NCBI GenBank assembly: GCA_934167365.1
Contig: CAKPKU010000051.1
Coordinates: 1 to 10,805 of the forward strand
Direction of reading: 5' to 3'
Source of the DNA: an uncultured Clostridia bacterium
Lineage (GTDB): Bacteria > Bacillota > Clostridia > TANB77 > CAG-508
DNA: 10,805 nucleotides
Made by a program: the position numbers and the translations under genes. Shown here piece by piece: positions 1 to 6,722 of the stretch (its first letter is position 1; every line of letters starts with the position of its first letter). Below the pieces are notes generated by a model. The model was not told the DNA's origin. It did not search any database and saw only the letters and a program-made list of their open reading frames with translations.

Positions 1-1019
1 AGCATTTTTCTTTGCTTAGAATCTAGCATTGTATATGATTTTAATATTGTAGTTATATTAGAAATTCCGCCTGCTTTTAAGTCATTGAACGTTTCAACTT
101 GAGTTGAATTTATTATTTCAAATATTATATCAATCATTTGTTCTCTTTGGTTTGTATCTATTTGTTTAATCCAATCTTTAATTGATTTATCAATAAATTT
201 ACTTGCATTTGTTACTTCATTTAAACACTCAAATTCTTTTCCCTGTAATTGCCATGTATATAAATCGTGTTGCATTACACCTTTTTGTGTGCTTTTTACA
301 ACTATACATTTTTCTTTATGATTTAGTAACATTCCTATTATAGATTCTTGTGGAATATATGTAACTACTTTTTTTATTGTTTCTTTGTATTCTTCTGAAT
401 TTGTCACATCATCATCAAAACCAGGACCATCATTGTTGTATATCTTAAGTATTCTATTTTTTACTTCATTAGATGCATATATTCCTGCGTATACTGCAAG
501 ATTTCCGCCTTTTGAATGTCCTCCTATTCGTATTTTATTAGAATATTGTTTTGCTATTTCTTCTAAATATTTTACAGAGCCAAGTTGTGAAGCTACATTA
601 CTTTTAAATCCCATATTAAAGTCTTCTTTCCAACCAATAAGTGTATCATCTGTTCCTCTATACGATATAAAAATTGTATCATCTGGCATTATTATTGTTA
701 TTGCGGAAAATTGTAGCTCTTTTTCTATATTTATTTTATTTACATATTTAGTTGCTTTCATCTCACCAAATCTTTTTGAGCTTGCCATTAATGGAAATAA
801 ATCAACATCATCTGGCCATAGAATAGTCATTTTACTCACATCTTTTTTCTTAAATCTTTCATATAGCTCTTTTATTGTTACAACTTCATCTTTTTCTATT
901 ATTTCATCAAATGGTAAATATGAAAATCTAGATAAAATTAAGTTATCTATTTCATTAAATCCATCATTTATTAAACTTAAATCGCCTCTCCATTTTATGT
1001 ACTCTAATATGTTTGACAT
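1..1019 (-). CDS. DUF2974 (Mbeg1-like) alpha/beta-hydrolase, partial at the left edge
   Basis: Reading the minus strand from ATG 1019-1017 gives 339 uninterrupted codons running off the left edge, so the C-terminus is missing. The start is supported by AGGAGG about 6 nt upstream (1026-1031). The protein has the alpha/beta-hydrolase pattern of the DUF2974/Mbeg1-like family: a strand ending in ISYRGTDDT (residues 118-126), the nucleophile elbow GHSKGG (167-172, Ser169), an acid-strand motif NNDGPGF (195-201) and a histidine in MQHDLYTW (249-256). These are the likely Ser-Asp-His triad. There is no signal peptide, so it is probably cytoplasmic. The family is widespread in Firmicutes and is annotated as lipase-like, but its substrate is not established. 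It follows the NUDIX gene by 88 nt and appears to have its own promoter. Family assignment is fairly sure; enzymatic role is inference. Confidence 0.85.
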   Translation of the reverse strand, partial: MSNILEYIKWRGDLSLINDGFNEIDNLILSRFSYLPFDEIIEKDEVVTIKELYERFKKKDVSKMTILWPDDVDLFPLMASSKRFGEMKATKYVNKINIEKELQFSAITIIMPDDTIFISYRGTDDTLIGWKEDFNMGFKSNVASQLGSVKYLEEIAKQYSNKIRIGGHSKGGNLAVYAGIYASNEVKNRILKIYNNDGPGFDDDVTNSEEYKETIKKVVTYIPQESIIGMLLNHKEKCIVVKSTQKGVMQHDLYTWQLQGKEFECLNEVTNASKFIDKSIKDWIKQIDTNQREQMIDIIFEIINSTQVETFNDLKAGGISNITTILKSYTMLDSKQRKM

Positions 1020-1051
1020 ATTTTATCCTCCTATATTGTATTTATAGCTTT

Positions 1052-1080
1052 AATATATCATTTGTAACTACAATTTACAA
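1052..1080 (-). promoter_or_regulatory. Candidate promoter of the DUF2974 gene
   Basis: On the minus strand TTGTAA (1080-1075), a 17-nt spacer and TATATT (1057-1052), with TG one base before the -10 (extended -10). An inverted repeat TTGTAA/TTACAA (1062-1067 with 1075-1080) overlaps it, and a wider ATATCATT/AATGATAT repeat (1055-1062 with 1096-1103) encloses it. The -35 is not perfect, so this is a candidate only. Confidence 0.45.
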
Positions 1081-1107
1081 TAAGTTATAACAATTAATGA
1101 TATGTTT

Positions 1108-1602
1108 TTAATCGTTTCTTACTGAATTTAAAAAATCATTATTTATTATGTGCTGTGGAAATATACCTTGTTTTAATACGTTTTTTATTATATCTGGTTT
1201 AATTTGTGCTTTATCTATATCTTTTAAATCAATCCACTCATAATTAATATCTTCTTCTCCTTCAATATTTTTTAATGTGTATTGAATATCTCTATCTTTT
1301 TCATTTAAAAACTCAGCTTTATGTATAAACATAATTTCATGGTATTTTTTACCTCTTAAATTGAAAAAGTTTTCTATTGTTGCAATATATCCTGTTAATT
1401 CAATATCTTTACCTAGCTCTTCTTTAATTTCACGTTTTACTGTGTTTTCAGAATCTTCGCCTAATTTAACTCTGCCTCCAATCAAAGCATAATATGTTTC
1501 GTTTAAATTATGATGAACTAAAATTTTATTATTATGAGTAATAATTACTCCTGCTCTACAATTTAATCTCCAATCTTCAAAATCTATTGTTAAATCTTCC
1601 AT
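1108..1602 (-). CDS. NUDIX hydrolase
   Basis: A 164-residue protein with a clear Nudix box: Gly43, Glu49, then Arg57-Glu58-x-x-Glu61-Glu62-x-Gly64, fitting GX5EX7REUXEEXGU except that the last position is Lys65 instead of a hydrophobic residue. NUDIX enzymes use Mg2+ bound by these glutamates to cleave nucleoside-diphosphate-linked substrates. The substrate cannot be told from the sequence. ATG 1602-1600 is preceded by AGGAGG 5 nt upstream. This SD lies in the 12-nt gap after the helD-like stop codon, so the two genes are almost certainly co-transcribed and probably translationally linked. No terminator is visible between this gene and DUF2974, so readthrough into the latter is possible. No signal peptide or membrane segment is present; cytoplasmic. 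Confidence 0.9.
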   Translation of the reverse strand: MEDLTIDFEDWRLNCRAGVIITHNNKILVHHNLNETYYALIGGRVKLGEDSENTVKREIKEELGKDIELTGYIATIENFFNLRGKKYHEIMFIHKAEFLNEKDRDIQYTLKNIEGEEDINYEWIDLKDIDKAQIKPDIIKNVLKQGIFPQHIINNDFLNSVRND

Positions 1603-1614
1603 AATTTCCTCCTT

Positions 1615-3804
1615 TCAAATTTTTATTAAATTTGTTAAATTTTCGGTATATAAAATATCTAATTTACTCATTGCTCTTGTTATTGTTACATATAATAATT
1701 TTATATCTAATGTACTATTTGTATATTTAGAATTATTTGCATTTGAAATAATTACACAATCAAATTCTAATCCTTTAGCTAAATATGATGGAACTATAGA
1801 TATTCCAGAATTATATTCAGAATCCTTACCTTTTATTAGTTTTACATCATTTCTTAATTTACCAAGCTCTTTTTCAATTTTCTCACATTCATGCATATCT
1901 TTACCAATAATAGCTATAGATTTATAACCTTGTTTTAAATGTTCACCTATTCTTATATTTATTGAATTAGCTAAACTTTTTTCATCTTTTACTTTTTCAA
2001 TATTAATTGAATTTTTTCTATTTATTACTGGTTCTCCCAAAACTATATATTCTTTTTCATATTCTGGTAATTTATTAATTACTGAATTGGCTATATCCAT
2101 TATTTCTTTTGTTGTTCTATAGGTTTTATTTAATGTTGTATACACTGTTTTTACATTATTAAATTCTACATCTATAAATCTTTTCCAATTTTCAATACCT
2201 CTGTAATAATGAACACCTTGAGCTATATCTCCTAGAATAGTCATTGAATTACTATTTAAAATAGTTTTTAATACATCAAACTGAAATTCTCCATAATCTT
2301 GAGCTTCATCAACAACAACATGCTTTATTTTACATTTATCTTTTATACCAAATATTTTAAATTGAATATACATTATTGGTGCTAAATCTTCAAAAGATAC
2401 TTCATTTTTCTTTAAATTTGCCAATGTATTTTCCTTTAAATATTGCATAACCTCATTTGAATTTTGTAAATATTTGTCTATAAACTCTTTATAATATTGT
2501 ACACAATCCTTTTTAGGAATTTGATTTAAATAATTTTTTATTATTTTCTTATAGTTTTTTTCAATAACTTTTATTTCTTTATCATATTCATCATAAACTC
2601 TTATACGCTCATCTTGGGTTAGATCTTTTATTGCTTCACTTCTTTCTTTTCTTAATTTTTCTATTATTTCAGGAGATTTTCTTTTAAACTCTGATACTAA
2701 ATTTTTTTCTATCTCATGTATTCGATTGTCAAAATTATACATTTTATATGTATGTTTAAATAAATAATCTATATCATTATATTTCATTATTTCATAATTT
2801 TTATAACAAAAATTACTTTTAGGAATATAATTATTTTCTATTTCTGATAAATACTCATCTATAATTTTTTTGAAATTAATTGATGACTTAAATTTAGCTT
2901 CTTTTATCATAATATCTACTTTTCCCTTATTTATCTCATCAAAATCTTTATTTACTATAATTACTAACTTCTCATTATTATCAGAAATTTTTAATTTTTT
3001 TCCAATTACATCATAGGCAAAATCTTCAAATGTGCACTGTTTTACATTATCTACTCCTAAATCTGGAAGAATATTTGAAATATAATTTAAAAAGAACTTT
3101 GTTGGAGCTATTATCATAAATTCATCTGGTTTAAATTCCTTCTCATAATTGTAAATTAAATATGCTATTCTATGAAGGGCAATTGTTGTTTTACCGCTTC
3201 CTGCCACACCTTGTACTATAAGTGGTGAATTTATATCTGCTCTAATTATTTTATTTTGTTCATCTTGTATTGTAGCAACTATATTTTTTAATCTATCATC
3301 AGCTTTTTCCTCAAGTGCATTTTGTAATAATTCATCATTTCCTGTAACATTAATATCAACATATTTTTTTAACTTCTTGTCCTCTATAATGTATTGTCTT
3401 TTTAATAATATTTCACCTTTTATTTTATTACCTAAACATTCATATTCTGCTTTACCTATTTTCCCTTCATAATACAAGTTTGATATTGGAGCTCTCCAAT
3501 CCACTATTATAGGGTCTGTTGTTTTGCTATCTAAAATAGAAATTTTCCCAATATATAGTTTTTCCATTTTTCTTGCATCTTCTTTAAAATCCATTCGAGC
3601 AAAATATGGAACATTTTTTATTTTCTTTATATCTTCTAATTTTTTTACTTTTGCAAATAAAATCTCTCCTTTTGCCATGTCTTCTAAAGAATAATTCATG
3701 TCTGCATTTTTTAAATCTTCTTCTATTAAGTTTTCCTCTTCTGCAATTTTATTATTTATTTCAGCTAATTTTTCTTGCTCTTCATTAAATATTTGTTCAT
3801 CCAT
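1615..3804 (-). CDS. helD: HelD-type UvrD-like ATPase, RNA polymerase recycling factor
   Basis: A 729-residue superfamily 1 helicase-like ATPase. An acidic N-terminal coiled coil (about 1-35) is followed by the HelD signature VDWRAPISNLYYEG (101-114), a Q-motif region (179-189), Walker A GVAGSGKTT (199-207), motif II DEAQD (499-503), motif III around GDIAQ (525-529), YRTT (562-565), motif V KGLEFD (677-682) and motif VI YVTITRA (705-711). A charged insertion occupies about 360-460. Known HelD proteins bind core RNA polymerase, push arms into its channels and use ATP to release stalled complexes; B. subtilis HelD is slightly longer (774 residues). All ATPase motifs are intact. The start has GGAGG 8 nt upstream. 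It is the first gene of a pair with the NUDIX gene. UvrD/PcrA or RecB-like function is less likely given the VDWRAPIS block. Confidence 0.92.
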   Translation of the reverse strand: MDEQIFNEEQEKLAEINNKIAEEENLIEEDLKNADMNYSLEDMAKGEILFAKVKKLEDIKKIKNVPYFARMDFKEDARKMEKLYIGKISILDSKTTDPIIVDWRAPISNLYYEGKIGKAEYECLGNKIKGEILLKRQYIIEDKKLKKYVDINVTGNDELLQNALEEKADDRLKNIVATIQDEQNKIIRADINSPLIVQGVAGSGKTTIALHRIAYLIYNYEKEFKPDEFMIIAPTKFFLNYISNILPDLGVDNVKQCTFEDFAYDVIGKKLKISDNNEKLVIIVNKDFDEINKGKVDIMIKEAKFKSSINFKKIIDEYLSEIENNYIPKSNFCYKNYEIMKYNDIDYLFKHTYKMYNFDNRIHEIEKNLVSEFKRKSPEIIEKLRKERSEAIKDLTQDERIRVYDEYDKEIKVIEKNYKKIIKNYLNQIPKKDCVQYYKEFIDKYLQNSNEVMQYLKENTLANLKKNEVSFEDLAPIMYIQFKIFGIKDKCKIKHVVVDEAQDYGEFQFDVLKTILNSNSMTILGDIAQGVHYYRGIENWKRFIDVEFNNVKTVYTTLNKTYRTTKEIMDIANSVINKLPEYEKEYIVLGEPVINRKNSINIEKVKDEKSLANSINIRIGEHLKQGYKSIAIIGKDMHECEKIEKELGKLRNDVKLIKGKDSEYNSGISIVPSYLAKGLEFDCVIISNANNSKYTNSTLDIKLLYVTITRAMSKLDILYTENLTNLIKI

Positions 3805-3836
3805 ATATTAAAACCTCCATATTATAAAATAAATTT

Positions 3837-3883
3837 TGGAGTAATTTATATAATTTTAATATAAATCAAAACTCCATTTTTTT
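3837..3883. terminator. Hairpin between the HD gene and helD, possible weak terminator
   Basis: Outer arms TGGAGT (3837-3842) and ACTCCA (3871-3876) enclose inner arms ATTTATAT and ATATAAAT. A run of seven T (3877-3883) follows on the + strand. In the minus direction, in which the genes run, the hairpin is preceded by the matching A run but followed only by an interrupted T-rich stretch. It lies just after the HD stop codon, so it may attenuate readthrough into helD; a strong termination function is not certain. Confidence 0.35.
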
Positions 3884-3891
3884 ATCTAGTA

Positions 3892-4539
3892 CTATTTATC
3901 TATCATCTGTTTCAATATATTTTCAGCTTTTTTATAGAATTCTGATTTATTTTCTATAAGATTTTGTAATTCATTTAAATAAATACTGTATTTATCATCT
4001 TTTACGTAAAACTTATCAACTGCATATCCATTTTTTCCGTATTTGTTAGAAGCATACTCATATGCTCTATCTATTTGTTGAGGTATTGACAGCTCTTTAT
4101 AATGCTCTAGTCCAAAAGCCAATGTTCTCTCAAAAAAAATATTTACATCTACATTTTTATCTGCTGATGCTAATATTTTTCCATATATATTTCTAGGAAC
4201 ATTTTTATTAGATGCTCTATGGTCTTCAATTGCTTCCTTTATAATTTGTTTCTGCTCCTTATTGAAAAATTTATCTAAATTTTCATCATTCCACATCCAA
4301 TTTGCAGATATTATTTCATGTGTTTTTCTATCAATATGATCTCCTATATCATGATATGATACTGCTGTAAATAAAATATTATAATCTAAACCATCATATT
4401 GTTTTGAAATTTCAAATGCTCTTTCCAAAACATACTTAATATGATCTATATTATGTGCTACACCATTTAAATCATATACTTTAAAAATGTCTTCCTTAAT
4501 ATATTTTAGTAGTTCACTGTTAATTAAATTTTCGTTCAT
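3892..4539 (-). CDS. HD-domain metal-dependent phosphohydrolase
   Basis: A 215-residue protein with the HD-superfamily metal site: His33 in HNIDHIKYV (29-37), the HD doublet His63-Asp64 in YHDIGDH, His107 in EDHRAS (105-110), and Asp127 in SADKNVD (125-131). Proteins with this pattern bind divalent metals and hydrolyse phosphoester bonds, often in nucleotides. The substrate here is unknown. It is soluble, without signal peptide. The start codon has GGAGGAG 5-6 nt upstream and overlaps the stop codon of a 15-codon upstream ORF (ATGA overlap), which suggests translational coupling. No convincing promoter is visible between the terminator at 4638-4665 and this gene, so its expression may depend on readthrough from the small RNA unit or on a weak promoter. 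Confidence 0.85.
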   Translation of the reverse strand: MNENLINSELLKYIKEDIFKVYDLNGVAHNIDHIKYVLERAFEISKQYDGLDYNILFTAVSYHDIGDHIDRKTHEIISANWMWNDENLDKFFNKEQKQIIKEAIEDHRASNKNVPRNIYGKILASADKNVDVNIFFERTLAFGLEHYKELSIPQQIDRAYEYASNKYGKNGYAVDKFYVKDDKYSIYLNELQNLIENKSEFYKKAENILKQMIDK

Positions 4540-4583
4540 AACACTCCTCCGATAAAAAATTTTAAGCTTAAATTATTTTTCAT
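4536..4583 (-). CDS. Short leader ORF coupled to the HD gene (15 codons)
   Basis: ATG 4583-4581 is preceded by AGGAGG (4592-4587) at only 3 nt, then reads MKNNLSLKFFIGGVL and stops at TGA 4538-4536, which overlaps the ATG of the HD gene as ATGA. The codons GGA-GGA-GTG of the leader supply the SD of the downstream gene. Such an arrangement fits a coupled leader peptide. Against it: the SD spacing is short, the peptide is tiny, and an ORF this short can arise by chance. There is no run of one amino acid that would suggest a classical attenuator. Confidence 0.4.
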   Translation of the reverse strand: MKNNLSLKFFIGGVL

Positions 4584-4637
4584 ATTCCTCCTTTTCTACT
4601 TATATTTGACCAATCTCCATTAGCCTTTTTAAGACAC

Positions 4638-4665
4638 AAAAAAACCAAGTAATTATATACTTGGT
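4638..4665 (-). terminator. Intrinsic terminator of the 5S-like RNA gene
   Basis: A perfect 8-bp stem ACCAAGTA/TACTTGGT (4644-4651 with 4658-4665) with a 6-nt loop, followed on the minus strand by a U-tract of about seven (4644-4638). This is a textbook Rho-independent terminator and defines the 3' end of the small RNA unit. Confidence 0.85.
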
Positions 4666-4809
4666 ATTTATATGATTTTAGCTTTTTATTTTGTTTGTCA
4701 GTCTAATTTTGCAATACTTAAAAATGATAACATAATCATATAAATACTGGAAAAGTAGAGTTTGACTACTGTGTTCGGAATGGTTACAGGTATCCCTCTA
4801 AATTCATGA
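4638..4809 (-). ncRNA. 5S-rRNA-like small RNA, stand-alone gene
   Basis: The minus strand holds the central hallmarks of bacterial 5S rRNA. Loop C contains CCAUUCCGAAC (4783-4773). Helix III is CUGU/ACAG (4789-4786 with 4772-4769) around a 13-nt loop, the same loop length as in B. subtilis 5S, where the stem is CCGU/ACGG. Helix II is UAGAG/CUCUA (4800-4796 with 4760-4756), and AGU.AA.CUCUA follows. The helix IV/V side is not conserved in sequence but still forms one hairpin: 9 bp (4749-4741 with 4720-4712, including two G.U pairs), a 1x3 internal loop, 5 bp and a 6-nt loop. Helix I is weak or absent: the promoter -10 occupies its 5' strand. Predicted transcript about 170 nt, with a 3' tail ending in a terminator. 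It could be a 5S pseudogene, but the retained pairing plus own promoter and terminator favour an expressed 5S-derived RNA. Function unknown. Confidence 0.65.
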
Positions 4810-4814
4810 TGACT

Positions 4815-4843
4815 ATATTAGCTCTTTTAAAACTGTTTGTCAA
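4815..4843 (-). promoter_or_regulatory. Sigma-A promoter of the 5S-like RNA
   Basis: TTGACA (4843-4838), exactly 17 nt, TAATAT (4820-4815) on the minus strand. The -35 is a perfect consensus and the -10 differs at one base. It predicts a start near 4807-4810. There is no good SD or ORF downstream before the terminator, so it drives an RNA and not a protein. Confidence 0.8.
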
Positions 4844-4929
4844 CAACTATGAAAACATTTCTACATTGGTTTATAATAACCCTTTTTATTACAAGCACTA
4901 AGCAACATGCAAATTCCTAATAAAATTTG

Positions 4930-4976
4930 AAAAGTAAAAGACAGGAACAAGGTAAAATTTTAGGTTTACCTGCCCC
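4930..4976 (-). terminator. Intrinsic terminator of ddl
   Basis: Immediately after the ddl stop codon, the minus strand forms a 12-bp stem, GGGGCAGGTAAA (4976-4965) with TTTACCTTGTTCC (4956-4944), with one bulged U and an 8-nt loop. A T-rich stretch follows (down to 4930). It insulates ddl from the 5S-like RNA gene. Confidence 0.75.
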
Positions 4977-4982
4977 TATCTT

Positions 4983-6044
4983 TTATTTTTCTATTGCTAA
5001 AGTTATTAATTTATCTAGCAATTTGCTATATGATAAGCCACATTTTTCAAATAGCTGTGGATACATACTTATTTTTGTAAAACCTGGCATTGTATTTATT
5101 TCATTTAAATAAACTTTATTTGAATCTCTATCAATGAAAAAATCAACTCTTGAAAGACCTTTTCCATCTACTGCTTTGAATGCTTTAATTGACATTTCTC
5201 GTATACTTTCAGTTTGATTTTCACTTAAATCAGCTGGCATTTTTGTTTTAGATTTTGGATTTGAATATTTAGCATCAAAACTATAAAATTCTTCCGCAGG
5301 TAATATTTCGCCTAAAATAGATGCCTCTACATCATCATTTCCAAGAACTGCACACTCAATTTCTCTTGCATTAATTGATTCTTCTACTATTATTTTACTA
5401 TCAAATTGAAATGCAAATTTAATAAATTTTTCTACCTCTTCTAAATTATGAGCTTTATTTACACCAACAGAAGAGCCAGAATTTGATGGTTTTATGAATA
5501 CTGGTAAACCTAATTTTTCTTCAATTTTCTTACTTAAATCTTTTAGACTTAATTTAACTTCGTTTAAAGATTCATCTACATAAATATATTCTTTCTTTCC
5601 TTTTTTTACATACATATGTTTAACTTGCGGAATTCTAGCTTTTTCTAAAATTACCTTTGTATATGCCTTATCCATACATACACAAGATCCAAGTACTTTA
5701 CAACCAACATATGGAAGTTTTAATAATTCAAATAATCCTTGTATTGTACCATCTTCACCATATAATCCATGTAATACTGGAAAAACCACATCAACAGACT
5801 TTAATTTTTGTAATACATTTTCAATTTTAGAAATTTCAGTTGGCTCTTCCCCAACTTTTAAAATATCAATTTCATCAATCTTTTTATCATATGAAAACCA
5901 TTCACCATTTTTATTAATATATATTGGTATAATTTCATATTTATCTTTATTTAAATTTTTTATAACAGATGTACCAGAAACAACAGAAACATCGTGCTCA
6001 GTAGACATTCCTCCAAAAATGACTCCAACTTTTAATTTATTCAT
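4983..6044 (-). CDS. ddl: D-alanine--D-alanine ligase
   Basis: A 353-residue ATP-grasp ligase that joins two D-alanines for the peptidoglycan pentapeptide, in the cytoplasm. Visible signatures: GGMSTEHDVS (11-20) with Glu16, matching the substrate-binding Glu of the family; HGLYGEDG (92-99); the glycine-rich ATP loop KPSNSGSSVG (185-194); AKY (258-260), where the Lys-Tyr pair of the omega loop is typical of D-Ala-D-Ala rather than D-Ala-D-Lac enzymes (which have Phe); and the metal-binding NEINTMPGFT (314-323). Length is normal for the family. The SD is weak (AAGGG about 11 nt before ATG 6044-6042) and a TTTG tetranucleotide array lies just upstream. A terminator follows the stop. There is no van-type neighbourhood, so this is a housekeeping ligase. 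Confidence 0.95.
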   Translation of the reverse strand: MNKLKVGVIFGGMSTEHDVSVVSGTSVIKNLNKDKYEIIPIYINKNGEWFSYDKKIDEIDILKVGEEPTEISKIENVLQKLKSVDVVFPVLHGLYGEDGTIQGLFELLKLPYVGCKVLGSCVCMDKAYTKVILEKARIPQVKHMYVKKGKKEYIYVDESLNEVKLSLKDLSKKIEEKLGLPVFIKPSNSGSSVGVNKAHNLEEVEKFIKFAFQFDSKIIVEESINAREIECAVLGNDDVEASILGEILPAEEFYSFDAKYSNPKSKTKMPADLSENQTESIREMSIKAFKAVDGKGLSRVDFFIDRDSNKVYLNEINTMPGFTKISMYPQLFEKCGLSYSKLLDKLITLAIEK

Positions 6045-6060
6045 AAAAATCGCATCCCTT

Positions 6061-6080
6061 CAAACAAACAAACAAACAAC
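6061..6080. repeat. CAAA/TTTG tetranucleotide array in the ddl leader
   Basis: Four full CAAA units (6061-6076) followed by an imperfect CAAC copy. On the ddl strand this reads as TTTG repeats directly before the weak AAGGG Shine-Dalgarno. A second SD-like AAAGGAG lies just upstream of the array (about 6082-6088). Change in repeat number would alter the distance between these elements but not the reading frame of ddl. Confidence 0.7.
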
Positions 6081-6151
6081 AACTCCTTTAATATTATTGT
6101 TATTACAACAATATCATTTGAATTGTTCTTTTTAAATATTCTATTTTAAAT

Positions 6152-6161
6152 TCACATGTGA
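6152..6161. promoter_or_regulatory. 10-bp palindrome TCACATGTGA upstream of ddl
   Basis: A perfect 10-bp palindrome in the 140-nt gap between the GNAT gene and ddl, close to A/T-rich hexamers resembling a -10 (TAAAAT, TAGAAT) on the ddl strand. It could be an operator; nothing else supports this. No clear -35 was found. Confidence 0.2.
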
Positions 6162-6184
6162 CATATCTATTTAAAACTTATATA

Positions 6185-6643
6185 TTATAAAAACATTTCT
6201 AATTTCATTGAATTATTATCTTTAAACCCAACTTTATGATATACTTTTACTGCTTCAGGGTTACTTGTTTTTAATTCCAAAATTCCTATATTTTTATCTT
6301 TTGAAAATTTTATTACTTCTCTTAATAAATGTGTTTGAATTCCCTTTTTTCTATATTCTTCTCTTGTATATACACTACATACATATCCTCTTTCTACTAA
6401 TTCTTCATTATGTAATGGCATATATTTTACAAGTTGTATTCCACACATTGATACAAGTTTACTATCAAGCTCTTTTACGAAGAAATATATATTTTTATTC
6501 AAATTTTCTAATAAAAATATTTTTGTATTATTATAGAATTTTTCATCATCAATTTTATAATTTTTTTTAAATAATTCTTTTTGTTGTAAGATTCTTAATT
6601 CTGCAATTTGGTCTATATCTTCTATTTCTGCTAATCTATACAT
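6185..6643 (-). CDS. GNAT-family N-acetyltransferase
   Basis: A 152-residue GCN5-related acetyltransferase, which moves an acetyl group from acetyl-CoA to an amine. Motif A is visible at about 89-108: strand VCSVYT, then YRKKGIQTHLL, where R98-x-x-G101 begins the pyrophosphate-binding loop (the usual small residue at 103 is Gln). The family's C-terminal part is present as LKTSNPEAVKVYHKVGF (124-140). Length is typical for a single GNAT domain. The acceptor substrate cannot be predicted. ATG 6643-6641 has AAGGAG about 11 nt upstream, slightly far. It has its own promoter just upstream and is separated from ddl by 140 nt, so it is probably a monocistronic unit or weakly linked with ddl. Confidence 0.88.
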   Translation of the reverse strand: MYRLAEIEDIDQIAELRILQQKELFKKNYKIDDEKFYNNTKIFLLENLNKNIYFFVKELDSKLVSMCGIQLVKYMPLHNEELVERGYVCSVYTREEYRKKGIQTHLLREVIKFSKDKNIGILELKTSNPEAVKVYHKVGFKDNNSMKLEMFL

Positions 6644-6676
6644 ATCTTTTGTATCTCCTTTTTTATTTATATAAAA

Positions 6677-6705
6677 ATTTTAGCTCTAGTTATTTTATTA
6701 GTCAA
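6677..6705 (-). promoter_or_regulatory. Sigma-A promoter of the GNAT gene
   Basis: TTGACT (6705-6700), 17-nt spacer, TAAAAT (6682-6677) on the minus strand, in the short gap after the flavoprotein gene. The predicted start near 6670 leaves a short leader with the SD. Confidence 0.65.
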
Positions 6706-6722
6706 TATATAAAATATCCCAG

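Noticed and set aside
385..1047. 220-codon open frame on the + strand
   Set aside because: It is antisense to the DUF2974 gene, which has a good SD, a lipase elbow and an intact frame. The + product is Phe/Ser/Ile-rich with no recognisable domain.
4638..4820. Ordinary functional 5S rRNA gene
   Set aside because: Helix I is weak, the -10 box occupies its 5' strand, the loop E and helix IV/V sequences are replaced, and no 23S or 16S gene is adjacent. I prefer 5S-like RNA, though a decayed copy remains possible.
4983..6044. VanA/VanB- or VanG-type resistance ligase
   Set aside because: The omega loop has Lys-Tyr as in D-Ala-D-Ala ligases, and no vanH, vanX, vanT or regulator genes are nearby.
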